From DAOTXN01 sp034435435 (lineage in GTDB: Bacteria; Chloroflexota; Anaerolineae; S140-20): DNA of 63,388 bases. A program made the translations under genes and the position numbers. The stretch lies in NCBI GenBank assembly GCA_034435435.1, contig DAOTXN010000053.1:1-63388 (forward strand). The letters are read 5' to 3'. The notes beneath the pieces are model-generated. The model made no database searches, was not told the origin of the DNA, and worked only from the letters and a program-made list of their open reading frames with translations. This document shows, one piece after another, positions 15,510 through 24,231 of this stretch. How positions within the stretch are numbered: position 1 is the stretch's first letter; every line of letters starts with the position of its first letter.

Positions 15510-17189
15510 ATGTACGATAAATCCAAGTTAGAAGAATTAAAGCAGTCCAGTGACCGCTGGGAAGAGACGATCTTGCAGCAAACGCTGACCGGTCACCCCG
15601 AGCGCTACGAGCGCTTTATCACCACCTCCAGCGAGCCAGTCGAGCGCCTGTACACCCCGCTCGACGTGGCCGACTTGGATTATCAGGCCGACCTGGGCTT
15701 TCCGGGCGACTATCCCTTTACGCGGGGCGTCCACGCCACGCTGCACCGGGGCCGGTTGTGGACCATGCGCATGTTTGCCGGGTTCGGCAGCGCCGAAGAG
15801 ACCAACCGGCGCTTCAAGTACCTGCTGGAGCACGGGCAAACCGGCCTGTCGGTGGCCTTTGACCTGCCCACCCTCTACGGCTACGACACCGACGCCCCCC
15901 AAGCGGCCGGCGAGTTTGGCAAGTGCGGCGTGGCCGTCTCCAGCTTGCAAGACATGCAAGTCCTCTTTGACGGCATTCCGCTGGACAAAGTCACTACCAG
16001 CATGACCATCAACAGCCCAGCGGCCATTATATGGGCCATGTACATCGCCGCCGCCGAAAAACAGGGCGTGCCGATGGAGCAGTTGGGCGGCACGATTCAA
16101 AACGACATCCTCAAAGAATACATCGCCCAAAAAGAGTTCATCTTTCCGCCCGAGCCCAGCATGCGGCTCGTGACCGACACGATCGAGTTCGGCACGCAGC
16201 GCCTGCCGCGTTGGAACACCATCAGCATCAGCGGCTACCACATCCGCGAGGCCGGCAGCACGGCCGCGCAAGAGCTGGCCTTTACCCTGGCCGACGGCCT
16301 GGAATACGTGCGCTGGGGAGTCCGGCGCGGGCTGGACGTGGACGATTTTGCCCCGCGTCTGAGCTTCTTTTTCAACGCGCACAACGATTTTTTTGAGGAA
16401 ATCGCCAAGTATCGCGCCGCCCGGCGCATTTGGGCGCGCGAGATGAAGGAGACTTTTGGGGCCAAGAACCCCCGCGCGTGGCTGCTGCGCTTTCACACCC
16501 AGACGGCCGGCGTCAGCCTGACGGCCCAACAGCCCGAGAACAACGCCGTGCGAGTGGCGATTCAAGCCCTGGCGGCGGTGCTGGGTGGCACGCAGAGCCT
16601 GCACACCAACTCGCTGGACGAGGCGCTGGCTCTGCCCAGCGAGTACGCCGTCAAGATCGCCCTGCGCACACAGCAGATCATCGCCCACGAGAGCGGCGTC
16701 ACGAACACCATCGATCCGCTGGGCGGCAGCTTTTTCGTCGAGGCCATGACCGACCGCATCGAAGCGCAGGCCCGCGCCTATTTCCGGCAGATCGAGCACC
16801 TGGGCGGCGTGATCCCGGCGCTCAAGGCGGGCTTTTTCCAGCGCGAGATCGCCGAGGCGGCCTATCGCTACCAGCGCGAGATTGACGAAAAGCAGCGCGT
16901 GATCGTCGGCGTAAACGAGTACGTCGAGGAAAAGCCGCTGAGCATCCCCATTTTACAGATGGACCCGCACGGCGAGCGACGGCAGATTGACCGGCTGCGC
17001 CGATTGCGCGAGGAGCGAGATAACGAAAAAGTCGGCGCGACGCTGGCGGCGCTGCGCCGGGCGGCCCAGGGCACGGACAATATGATGCCTTTTATCCTGG
17101 AGGCCGTGCGGGCATACGCCACATTGCAAGAGATCACCGACGTGTTGCGCGATGTGTTCGGGGTGTATCAGGAGCCGGTGATTGTATAA
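15510..17189 (+). CDS. icmA: Acyl-CoA mutase large subunit, isobutyryl-CoA mutase type
   Basis: A 559-residue catalytic (TIM-barrel) subunit of an adenosylcobalamin-dependent acyl-CoA mutase, without the B12-binding domain, which must be a separate protein. Family landmarks are GQTGLSVAFDLPT, TIQNDILKEYIAQ, FPPEPSMRL and SISGYHIREAGST. The substrate-specificity positions are informative: F89 in MRMFAGFG and Q207 in EYIAQKEF. Methylmalonyl-CoA mutase has Tyr and Arg at these sites (Y89/R207 in the Propionibacterium numbering), whereas isobutyryl-CoA mutase has Phe and Gln. I therefore prefer isobutyryl-/n-butyryl-CoA interconversion over methylmalonyl-CoA chemistry. GGAAGGGA precedes the ATG. 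No small subunit or MeaB chaperone is in the window. Confidence 0.85.
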   Translation: MYDKSKLEELKQSSDRWEETILQQTLTGHPERYERFITTSSEPVERLYTPLDVADLDYQADLGFPGDYPFTRGVHATLHRGRLWTMRMFAGFGSAEETNRRFKYLLEHGQTGLSVAFDLPTLYGYDTDAPQAAGEFGKCGVAVSSLQDMQVLFDGIPLDKVTTSMTINSPAAIIWAMYIAAAEKQGVPMEQLGGTIQNDILKEYIAQKEFIFPPEPSMRLVTDTIEFGTQRLPRWNTISISGYHIREAGSTAAQELAFTLADGLEYVRWGVRRGLDVDDFAPRLSFFFNAHNDFFEEIAKYRAARRIWAREMKETFGAKNPRAWLLRFHTQTAGVSLTAQQPENNAVRVAIQALAAVLGGTQSLHTNSLDEALALPSEYAVKIALRTQQIIAHESGVTNTIDPLGGSFFVEAMTDRIEAQARAYFRQIEHLGGVIPALKAGFFQREIAEAAYRYQREIDEKQRVIVGVNEYVEEKPLSIPILQMDPHGERRQIDRLRRLREERDNEKVGATLAALRRAAQGTDNMMPFILEAVRAYATLQEITDVLRDVFGVYQEPVIV

Positions 17190-17233
17190 ACGCGGACCGG
17201 TTCAATCCGTAAAATCTGTGTCGTCTGTGGTTT

Positions 17234-18391
17234 TTAATACAAGAACATGGGTTTGCCCTCGACGCGCCGGGTCTTGGGGCGATAGTTCTCCACATCGTAC
17301 AGTTCGTCCACGTCTACTCGTTTGGTGCCCTCCATCACTGTTTTGAGGGGCACGTGGGTATAAGTGCCGTGGCGCAGCGCGACCATGCGGTTGAAACGCC
17401 CGTCGCTGACCAGGTCCATGGCAATGTTGGCATAGTTAACCGCCACCATCAGGTCTAGCGAGTCGGGTGCGCCGCTGCGCATCAGGTAGGCCACGCGCTG
17501 GTAAATGGTGTTAAAACCGCCCAGCCGCTTGAGCGCCTCGCTGGTCCATTCGCCGATGCCGCCCAGCTTGCGGTGGCCGAAAGCGTCTTCCGGTCCGGAT
17601 TCTATCACCGTGCCGCCCACGGCATGGGCCCCTTCGGAAATCGTCATCATGGCGTAGTGGCTGGGGTTAACCCTTTTATCCCTGGTCAGGAATCGGGCCA
17701 GTTTTTCTACATCAAAGGGCACCTCGGAAATGATGGCGCGGTCCACTCCGGCCAGGTAGGAGGAGATGAGCGAAGTCTCGCCCGAGTTGCGCCCAAACAG
17801 CTCGACGATGCACACGCGCTCGTGCGAGCCGGCCGACGTGCGCAATTGGTGGATAAACTCGACGCTGCGCGTGACGGCGGTGGAAAAACCGATGCAGTAA
17901 TCGGTCCCATACACGTCGTTATCCATCGTCTTGGGAATGGCGACTACCGGCACACCCTCACGGTGCAGACGCTCGCCGTAGCTTAGGGTGTCGTCGCCGC
18001 CGATGGGAATGAGCGCATCCAGCCCCAGGTGTTCGATGACTTTGAGTACGTGGGGGGTATAGTCGAGCTTTTCCTTGACGTTCTCGTCGAAATTTTCGCC
18101 GCGTAGGAATTCGGGAACGTCTTTGGCTTTGACGCTGCTCGGATTGGTGCGCGAAGTGTGCAGAAATGTTCCGCCGCTGCGGTCCACCGTCCGCACAATC
18201 TTGCGGTTCAGGCGCAGCACGTTGTCCCGTTGTGAGGCGGGGTCGTCGAGATTAAAGCTGAGTAAGCCGCTCCAGCCGCGCCGGATACCGAGCACCTCGA
18301 ATCCTTCGTCGGCGGCGTGACTGACCAGGGCTTTGATACAGGGATTCAGGCCAGGGACGTCGCCCCCGCCCGTCAATATACCGATGCGCAT
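17234..18391 (-). CDS. pfp: Phosphofructokinase, pyrophosphate-dependent type
   Basis: A 385-residue phosphofructokinase. MRIGILTGGGDVPGLN is the family start. The phosphoryl-donor loop reads GGDDT (131-135) and the catalytic loop PKTMDND (153-159). ATP enzymes normally carry GGDG and PGT; Asp at the fourth position and Lys in PKT are the accepted marks of PPi-dependent enzymes, so reversible PPi-driven glycolysis/gluconeogenesis is likely. Later motifs ELFGRNSGE and TISEGAH are conserved. AGGAGGAG precedes the ATG. It faces the acyl-CoA mutase gene convergently. Together with PPK2 genes nearby it suggests phosphate-anhydride-based energy saving, but no operon link exists. Confidence 0.88.
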   Translation of the reverse strand: MRIGILTGGGDVPGLNPCIKALVSHAADEGFEVLGIRRGWSGLLSFNLDDPASQRDNVLRLNRKIVRTVDRSGGTFLHTSRTNPSSVKAKDVPEFLRGENFDENVKEKLDYTPHVLKVIEHLGLDALIPIGGDDTLSYGERLHREGVPVVAIPKTMDNDVYGTDYCIGFSTAVTRSVEFIHQLRTSAGSHERVCIVELFGRNSGETSLISSYLAGVDRAIISEVPFDVEKLARFLTRDKRVNPSHYAMMTISEGAHAVGGTVIESGPEDAFGHRKLGGIGEWTSEALKRLGGFNTIYQRVAYLMRSGAPDSLDLMVAVNYANIAMDLVSDGRFNRMVALRHGTYTHVPLKTVMEGTKRVDVDELYDVENYRPKTRRVEGKPMFLY

Positions 18392-18443
18392 GGGTTCTCC
18401 TCCTGTGTTAGCGCTCAGCGTTCAGCATTCAACATGCTCATTC

Positions 18444-18682
18444 GTAACTGCCCAGCCTGCACGGATATGACAACGAATCAGAGGATTGAGCGAATCTGTG
18501 CGTCATTCGTATCATCTCAATATTTCGAGGTCAGCAGGCCGGGCTCCTACGCCTGGCAACCGGCGGCGTGTTCCTCGCTGCGCTCAGGGTGCGCTGCAAG
18601 GAGCCGCTTCTGTTTTTTGAGAAGATACCGTCTTTCGGTCAATCCTGAAAATTCGTTGTCATATCCCCCTCTGAGCAGTAAC
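18444..18682. mobile_element. IS66-like miniature element (MITE) with 8-bp target duplication
   Basis: A 239-bp non-coding element. The left end starts GTAACTGCCCAG and the right end, reverse complemented, GTTACTGCTCAG. The inverted match continues inward with small gaps through a perfect 16-bp block GGATATGACAACGAAT (18463-18478 against 18651-18666) and GGATTGA, giving imperfect terminal repeats of about 44 bp. Identical 8-bp direct repeats GCTCATTC flank it at 18436-18443 and 18683-18690. Ends beginning GTAA plus an 8-bp duplication are the signature of the IS66 family. It carries no transposase and would be mobilised in trans. The right duplication contains the ybaK stop codon. Confidence 0.85.
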
Positions 18683-18684
18683 GC

Positions 18685-19149
18685 TCATTCTACCAAATCG
18701 GCTATCGTTCCCCCGCTGAGCGCAACCAATTGGGTGTAGGGAATGGGAAAGATGGCGCGCGGCCCACCGGCAGCCGCGTAGACCGTCTCAAAGCGACTCA
18801 ACGAGCAGTCAATCCACACCGGCAACGGCGTCTGGTGGCCCAGCGGCGGCACGCCCCCGATGGCATAACCGGTTGCCTCGCGCACCTGGTCGGCGTTGGC
18901 GATGGTCACACGCTCGGCGCCGATCAGTTTCTTGAGTTTGGCGGCGTCGGCCTGCCGGTCGCCCGCGACCAGCGCGACGACGGCCTGACCATCGGCCAAA
19001 AAGACCAGCGACTTGACGATGCTGCCTAACGCGGCGCCGATGGCGTCGGCGGCCTGTTGCGCTGTGCGAGTGCTGGCATCCAGTTCTTTGATCTGTATCT
19101 CGACGCCCAGCTCGCGCAGGGCGGTCTGTAAGCGTTGGGGGCCTTTCAT
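18685..19149 (-). CDS. ybaK: YbaK/EbsC-type aminoacyl-tRNA deacylase
   Basis: A 154-residue YbaK/ProX-family protein that removes misacylated amino acids (Cys-tRNA(Pro) in the best-studied case). Visible motifs are the N-terminal RTAQQAADAIGAALGSIVKS with the catalytic-lysine region SIVKSLVF, the glycine loop YAIGGVPPLGH, and WIDCSLSRFETVYAAAG. The start MKGPQRLQTAL has only a weak Shine-Dalgarno. The final codons GTAGAATGA fall in the target duplication of the adjacent MITE, so the element inserted exactly at the end of this gene without changing the protein. Confidence 0.88.
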   Translation of the reverse strand: MKGPQRLQTALRELGVEIQIKELDASTRTAQQAADAIGAALGSIVKSLVFLADGQAVVALVAGDRQADAAKLKKLIGAERVTIANADQVREATGYAIGGVPPLGHQTPLPVWIDCSLSRFETVYAAAGGPRAIFPIPYTQLVALSGGTIADLVE

Positions 19150-19261
19150 GACGGTGACCTTTCATTAGCAGAGTAGGACAAGTGGATAACTTGTCCTACC
19201 GGAAAAGATTAACACACATGGGCAGAGTTGGCAAGGTCGGAGAAGCGGACGAATTTTCGCG

Positions 19262-22200
19262 CTATTCGAAGCGGAAACAGTCCGGTCCGAGCATAGCCAC
19301 CAGCTCGCGCTCCAGCTCCTCGCAGAATTGCGTCCCGTCGTTGGGAAAATCCAGCTCCAGATTGCCGTTGCCCTGAGGCCCACCGATGAGATGGAATTTG
19401 AAGCGGCCATCGCCCGCGAAACCTTGCGTCAACAATTCGTGGACGAGTTGCAATTGTTCCACATCGGTTTGGTGATTGCCGCTGCGCCGGATGGTGATGA
19501 CCAGCTCGCGTGGGTGTGTCGGCGCAGCCGCCGCAGGCGCTTCAGGGCGGCTGGTGGGAACAGGCCGCGGTTCGGGCGGGGGCGGCGTGGGCCGCTCCTG
19601 GGCGCCGCCGTTCCTGCGCAAAACAGGGGCGCTGGCGGGCGGCGTGTCTTGGCCGTGAAATCCGACCACGCGCATCTGGTCGGTGACGCTTTCGCAGATG
19701 AGCTTCGGCTCGCGCCCCTTGGCGTCCACGCGCCCACGCACGATAACCACTTTTTCCAACTGCCACTTGTCCTGGGTCTCTTGCCACGTGCGCGGAAAGA
19801 CCACAACTTCGATCAGCCCCTGGATGTCCTCGATGCCCACAAAGGCCATAGGATCGCCTTTTTTGGTGGTGTGCCGGCGCACGTACTCGACCATTCCGGC
19901 CAACGTGACCATCTGTCCGTTGAGCGATTCGTCCAGATCGCTGGTGAAATGGGTGATCGTGTCTTGCAACTGGGCGATGACGGCTTGCAGAGGATGCTCG
20001 GAGATATAAGCGCCGACCAGTTCTTTTTCCCAGCCCAAAATCTCTTTACGCGGCACCTCGGCGACTTCGGGCAGCGCCGCCAGGATGGCCTCTTCGGTCG
20101 AGAAGGTCATAAACAGGCTCAATTGGCCCACGTCTTTGGCCTTGTGAATCGTGGCGCTGTGGCTCATCAGACGCTCGACGGCGCCCAGAAGCTGCGAGCG
20201 CGCGCCAAAGGGGCGCAGTGCGCCGACCTTGATCAGGCTCTCCAGCGCCCGCCGGTTGACCTGGCGCAGGTCCACGCGCCGGCAAAAATCGTCCAGGTTC
20301 TTGAACGGGCCGCCGCTGTGACGCGCCGCCAGAAGGGCCTGCACCGGGCCTTCGCCCACGTTTTTGATCGCCCCCAGACCAAAGCGGATGGCATTTCCGC
20401 CGTTATGCTCTTCGATGCTAAAGTCGATGTCGCTGGCATTGACGTCGGGCGGCAACACCTCGATGCCCATCTTGTGGCACTCGGCCACCAGCAGGCCGAT
20501 CTTGTCGGTGTTGTTGCGCTCTACTGACATCAGCGCCGCCATGTATTCCACCGGATAGTTGGCTTTGAGATAGGCCGTCTGGCAGGTGATGACGGCATAG
20601 TCGGCGGCATGAGCTTTATTGAATCCATAACGCGCAAAAAACTCAATGTCGTCATAGATGGCCGAGGCGATTTCTCTAGCGATGCCGTTTTTGACTGCGC
20701 CGTTGATGAAACGATTGCGGTGCTGGTCGATCTTTTCGCGTATCTTTTTACCCACCGCCTTGCGGATCTGGTCGGCGTCGCCCGGCGAATAGCCGGCCAG
20801 GTCGGTGGCAATGCGGATGATCTGCTCTTGAAAGACGATAATTCCGTAGGTCTCGGCCAGAATGGGTTCGAGCCAGGGATGTTTGTACTCTACCGGCTCC
20901 TGGCCGTGCATGCGGCGGATGTAGGTGGGGATGTATTCCATCGGGCCGGGGCGATAGAGCGCCAGCACGGCCACGATGTGCTCGTACTTGCTGGGGCGCA
21001 TGTCGGCCAGCACGCGCCGAAAGCCGCTGCCTTCTACCTGAAAGACGCCCATCACGTCGCCGCTGGCGAGCAGCTCGAAAGCTTTGGGGTCTTCCAGGGG
21101 AATGTTGCTCAAGTCGTATGCGACGCCGTGGCGTCGCTGGATCAGTTCACAGGCCCGGCGCATGATCGTCAGCGTCGAAAGACCGAGAAAGTCTACTTTG
21201 AGCAGGCCGATGGACTCGACGATCTCCATCGGCCATTGGGTCACCACGCCGATGCCGGTGTCGGCGCTGCCCTTGGTAGGGCGGTGCAACGGGCAGTATT
21301 CGACCAACGGCTTGTCGGAGATGATGACGCCAGCGGCGTGGGTGCTGGCGTGGCGGGCCACCCCTTCGAGCTGGGCGGCGTTGTGCAGCAGCTCACGGAT
21401 ATAGTCGGTCTTGACGGCCTCTTGCAATTCCGATACCTGCTCGATGGCTTCGGGGATGCTGATGGGTTTGCCGGGGATGGCGGGGATCATTTTGGCGATG
21501 CGGTCCACTTCGGTCAGGGGTATGTCCATCACCCGACCCACGTCGCGCACGGCGGCCCGCGCGCCCATGGTCCCAAAGGTGATGATCTGCGCCACCTGCT
21601 CGTGGCCGTACTTGCTCACGGTGTATTCGATCAGTTCGTGGCGGCGGTCGTCGGGAAAGTCCAGGTCGATGTCGGGCATGGAGATGCGGCCGGGGTTGAG
21701 GAAACGCTCGAAAATCAGATCGGTCGCCAACGGATCGACCATCGTGATTTCCAGGGCATAGGCCACAATCGAGCCGGCCGCCGACCCGCGCACGTTCCAC
21801 CACATGTCGCGCTCTTTGGCCGCCCGGCACAGGTCCCACACGATGAGAAAATAGGGGTCGAAACCCATTGCGTGAATGATGGACAGTTCGTGTTCCAGCC
21901 GCGCGCGTATCGAGGGCGTATCGGCGCGGGCGGCGTAACGCGTGCGGAGTCCTTTTTCACACAAGTGGCGCAGGTAGCTCTGGGCGTCGAATCCGGCGGG
22001 CACGTCGAACTGGGGCAAGTGATACTCTTGAAAGTCCAGGTTCACGTCGCAGCGCTCGGCGATCAGCAGCGTGTTGTCCAGCGCGCCGGGCACCTCGCCA
22101 AACAGCCGCGCCATCTCGTCGCGGCTCTTGAGGTAATAGCTGGGGTCGCTCATGCGCATGCGGTCCGGCTCGTTGACTACCTTGCCGGTCTGGATGCACA

Positions 22201-22849
22201 GCAGCAGGTCGTGGGGCTTGGCGTCCTCGCGCTTGACGTAATGCACGTCATTGGTGGCGACGTAGCGCAACGAGTAGCGTGGTCCCCACTCCAGCAGCGC
22301 CTTGTTAATAGTGGTCAGGTCGGGGATGTTGTGATCTTGCAGCTCCAGGAAAAAGCGCTCCGGGCCGAACACGTCCAGATACCAGTCGAGCTGTTGGCGG
22401 GCCTTTTCGCTCTGACCCTCGGTGATGAGGCGGGGGATCTCGGAAGCCATGCAGCCCGAGGTGACGATCAGACCCTCGTTGTAGCGCGCCAGACGTTCGT
22501 GGTCAATGCGCGGCTTGTAATAAAAACCTTCCAATTGAGCGTCGCTGGCCAGCTTGAGCAGGTTACGATAGCCAGTGTGGTTTTCGGCCAGCAGCAACAG
22601 GTGAAAGCGGCGCTGAGACTTTTCGCCCATCGGCCCGTCCGACAAGTAGGCCTCCATGCCGATGATGGGCTTGACGCCGGCGGCTTTGGCCGCGCGATAG
22701 AACTCGATAGCGCCGTACATCACGCCGTGGTCGGTGAGGGCGATGGCCGGCTGGCCCAAAGCTCTGGCTTGCGCCACCAGCCCTTTGATGCGGCTGAGGC
22801 CGTCGAGCAACGAGTATTCGCTGTGGACGTGCAAGTGGACGAAACTCAT
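19262..22849 (-). CDS. dnaE: DNA polymerase III alpha subunit
   Basis: The 1195-residue catalytic subunit of the replicative polymerase (DnaE1 type). The PHP domain opens the protein with FVHLHVHSEYSLLDGLSRI. The polymerase palm carries PDIDLDFPDDRR near residue 395 with the catalytic aspartates, followed by YGHEQVAQIITFGTM and the fingers region ALYRPGPMEYIPTYIRR. Near residues 990-1035 lies the OB-fold (TLAGMVEYVRRHTTKKG). The C-terminal 90 residues after a Pro/Arg-rich linker hold a family-typical tau-binding-like domain (LELDFPNDGTQFCEELEREL). The length is normal and no frameshift is seen. Transcribed away from the DUF3467 cluster. Confidence 0.97.
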   Translation of the reverse strand: MSFVHLHVHSEYSLLDGLSRIKGLVAQARALGQPAIALTDHGVMYGAIEFYRAAKAAGVKPIIGMEAYLSDGPMGEKSQRRFHLLLLAENHTGYRNLLKLASDAQLEGFYYKPRIDHERLARYNEGLIVTSGCMASEIPRLITEGQSEKARQQLDWYLDVFGPERFFLELQDHNIPDLTTINKALLEWGPRYSLRYVATNDVHYVKREDAKPHDLLLCIQTGKVVNEPDRMRMSDPSYYLKSRDEMARLFGEVPGALDNTLLIAERCDVNLDFQEYHLPQFDVPAGFDAQSYLRHLCEKGLRTRYAARADTPSIRARLEHELSIIHAMGFDPYFLIVWDLCRAAKERDMWWNVRGSAAGSIVAYALEITMVDPLATDLIFERFLNPGRISMPDIDLDFPDDRRHELIEYTVSKYGHEQVAQIITFGTMGARAAVRDVGRVMDIPLTEVDRIAKMIPAIPGKPISIPEAIEQVSELQEAVKTDYIRELLHNAAQLEGVARHASTHAAGVIISDKPLVEYCPLHRPTKGSADTGIGVVTQWPMEIVESIGLLKVDFLGLSTLTIMRRACELIQRRHGVAYDLSNIPLEDPKAFELLASGDVMGVFQVEGSGFRRVLADMRPSKYEHIVAVLALYRPGPMEYIPTYIRRMHGQEPVEYKHPWLEPILAETYGIIVFQEQIIRIATDLAGYSPGDADQIRKAVGKKIREKIDQHRNRFINGAVKNGIAREIASAIYDDIEFFARYGFNKAHAADYAVITCQTAYLKANYPVEYMAALMSVERNNTDKIGLLVAECHKMGIEVLPPDVNASDIDFSIEEHNGGNAIRFGLGAIKNVGEGPVQALLAARHSGGPFKNLDDFCRRVDLRQVNRRALESLIKVGALRPFGARSQLLGAVERLMSHSATIHKAKDVGQLSLFMTFSTEEAILAALPEVAEVPRKEILGWEKELVGAYISEHPLQAVIAQLQDTITHFTSDLDESLNGQMVTLAGMVEYVRRHTTKKGDPMAFVGIEDIQGLIEVVVFPRTWQETQDKWQLEKVVIVRGRVDAKGREPKLICESVTDQMRVVGFHGQDTPPASAPVLRRNGGAQERPTPPPPEPRPVPTSRPEAPAAAAPTHPRELVITIRRSGNHQTDVEQLQLVHELLTQGFAGDGRFKFHLIGGPQGNGNLELDFPNDGTQFCEELERELVAMLGPDCFRFE

Positions 22850-22949
22850 CGGTTCACTCTGCTATCGTGTTAGAACGAATGTCCTTCGCGGATGGGCAGG
22901 GTGGCCCTGCGGGAGTGTGCGAGCGTCGCAGCTATTATACCAAAGTTCG

Positions 22950-22980
22950 GCCCCGGCGGAAACGTCGCCGGGGCGTTTTT
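22950..22980 (+). terminator. Hairpin with T tract upstream of dnaE
   Basis: GCCCCGGCG and CGCCGGGGC form a 9-bp stem with loop GAAACGT followed by GTTTTT on the plus strand. No plus-strand gene ends here. Its position between the end of the HicA-like gene (minus strand, upstream) and dnaE suggests it separates those two units, although the T tract is on the opposite strand. The rest of the 22850-23073 gap holds an ATTATA box (22934-22939) that reads TATAAT on the minus strand, a likely -10 element for dnaE. Confidence 0.45.
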
Positions 22981-23073
22981 AGCACATACGAGCGAAATTT
23001 TAAGGTTCTTGCTTTAAAACAAGCTCTGCTGCTCAGGTGAGGCCACTTTGACTTTTTCCGTATGCTTGAAGGT

Positions 23074-23373
23074 CTAGAATAGAACATCGAAAGGTGGATA
23101 AGGATCTTCTTGAACCTGGCGGCAGTATTCATCTTTGTCTTTGGTGCAACCCACCATCTCGCGGAAAAAAAGTTTTCTCACCCGAAGTTGTCTGCAAATT
23201 TTGCTCTCCAAATTGCGCCGGATTTCTTTTCGTCCGTGGGAGACCTTGGTGGCTATGACAGGTATGCCTGGGATTTCTATCTCGTACCAGTCGTGATCAG
23301 CATGGGTTTGGGATTTCAGGAAGCCGAACTTGTTTTGGAGTAGGCTGCGAAGCTCATTTGCTCTCACGGGCAT
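23074..23373 (-). CDS. Small HicA-like conserved protein of DUF3467 cluster
   Basis: A 99-residue basic protein. The pattern ELRSLLQNKFGF...HDWYEIEIPGIPVIATKVSHG followed by EIRRNLESKICRQLRV resembles the small dsRBD-like HicA fold (a GF turn, a central His, a P-x-T/S-H strand), although the catalytic context differs from classical HicA RNases. It also has CTKDKDEYCRQVQEDPYPPFDVLF at the end. It is the third gene of a compact minus-strand set behind an unknown protein and a DUF3467 protein. Function unknown; a toxin-antitoxin-like or regulatory set is possible. Confidence 0.5.
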   Translation of the reverse strand: MPVRANELRSLLQNKFGFLKSQTHADHDWYEIEIPGIPVIATKVSHGRKEIRRNLESKICRQLRVRKLFFREMVGCTKDKDEYCRQVQEDPYPPFDVLF

Positions 23374-23383
23374 AGATGTTCCG

Positions 23384-23779
23384 TCAGCTTTCGAATGGAC
23401 GAAGATAGGATTGGAGATGCCGAAACAGACTTTGGGTGGGCCGGTCTTTGTGTTGGGATAAAAGCTGGTAATACTCGATCAGTGACGTGATATAGTCTTG
23501 GTGGGCCTGTGTCAAAGTTTCTCCTGTGCCATACACCAGAAACTCGTCATCGCTCATCAAATAATCGTCATCTTGATCTTTTTCAATGGCAACGGTCAGG
23601 AATTGAACCAGTTCCCAGCCGGGAGCGATTGGTCCAAACAGAGCGATTTGTGTCAGCGGTGGTTCAGAAACTTCAAAATGAACAAGTGTCGGACGCACGT
23701 AAGCCGCCGTGGACTGCGAAAAACCAAACGACGCAAATGATGCGCTAGAATCAAACGTTCTAGGTTGTGCGACAACCAT
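23384..23779 (-). CDS. Conserved hypothetical protein, middle gene of DUF3467 cluster
   Basis: A 131-residue protein of unknown function. The C-terminal half has an acidic strand-turn (DDDYLMSDDEFLVYGTGETL) leading into a helix (TQAHQDYITSLIEYYQLLSQ), the layout of a HicB-like partial RNase-H fold in which a strand carrying E/D residues precedes a long helix. It is separated by three bases from the DUF3467 gene and by ten from the HicA-like gene, so all three should be translated from one message. If the HicA/HicB reading is right this would be the antidote partner. Confidence 0.5.
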   Translation of the reverse strand: MVVAQPRTFDSSASFASFGFSQSTAAYVRPTLVHFEVSEPPLTQIALFGPIAPGWELVQFLTVAIEKDQDDDYLMSDDEFLVYGTGETLTQAHQDYITSLIEYYQLLSQHKDRPTQSLFRHLQSYLRPFES

Positions 23780-23782
23780 TGT

Positions 23783-24100
23783 TTATTCCTCTTGATCTGA
23801 TCTGGAACGGAATCTATCAAGGTTTTGTTGTAGGGCGTTGATAAAGCTCTCAAATTTTTCAGGTGAAACCACGATGCGAGCCACGCACTCGGGTTGGACA
23901 GCGCCAATCGCCCTAAGTTGATCAGTCTGTTCTTTGGGTGAGCCGAGTACCACGGGCGGAAAGATCTCAAAAAAAGAAATGATGAATTCGGTGTCGGTGT
24001 GTTGAACAATCATATTGTTGGCATAGCGGCTGGGTACTTTTGCCGCGGATGAGTGCCATTCAATGGGTAGGCGGATTTCGGTCAATTGTTCTTCAGTCAT
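23783..24100 (-). CDS. DUF3467-type protein
   Basis: A 105-residue protein with the DUF3467 flow: YANNMIVQHTDTEFIISFFE, then PPVVLGSP and ECVARIVVSPEKFESFINAL. Members are small, cytoplasmic and of unknown function, found in many environmental bacteria and archaea. AAGGAAA precedes the ATG. It leads the three-gene cluster and is therefore probably the most highly translated member. GC content drops locally compared with dnaE, consistent with an acquired cassette. Confidence 0.75.
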   Translation of the reverse strand: MTEEQLTEIRLPIEWHSSAAKVPSRYANNMIVQHTDTEFIISFFEIFPPVVLGSPKEQTDQLRAIGAVQPECVARIVVSPEKFESFINALQQNLDRFRSRSDQEE

Positions 24101-24231
24101 CGCGTTTCCTTTTCAAGGTTTGAGTGTAATTCTCCACTTTCAACTATAACACACTTGACACAAAGTGACAATAGTCTCTTTTTACTACAGGCTTTGGCGC
24201 TTGGGCGAGCTGCCTGGTGGTCACGAAAGCG

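Noticed and set aside
15537..16799. 420-residue minus-strand open frame opposite the mutase gene
   Set aside because: Antisense shadow of a highly conserved enzyme gene.
18444..18682. Small gene across the 18.4-kb spacer
   Set aside because: The open frame is the translation of a MITE, without ribosome-binding site or protein-like composition.
20609..22873. Very long plus-strand open frame opposite dnaE
   Set aside because: An antisense shadow of the GC-rich dnaE codons, rich in His, Gly and Val, with no start signal.
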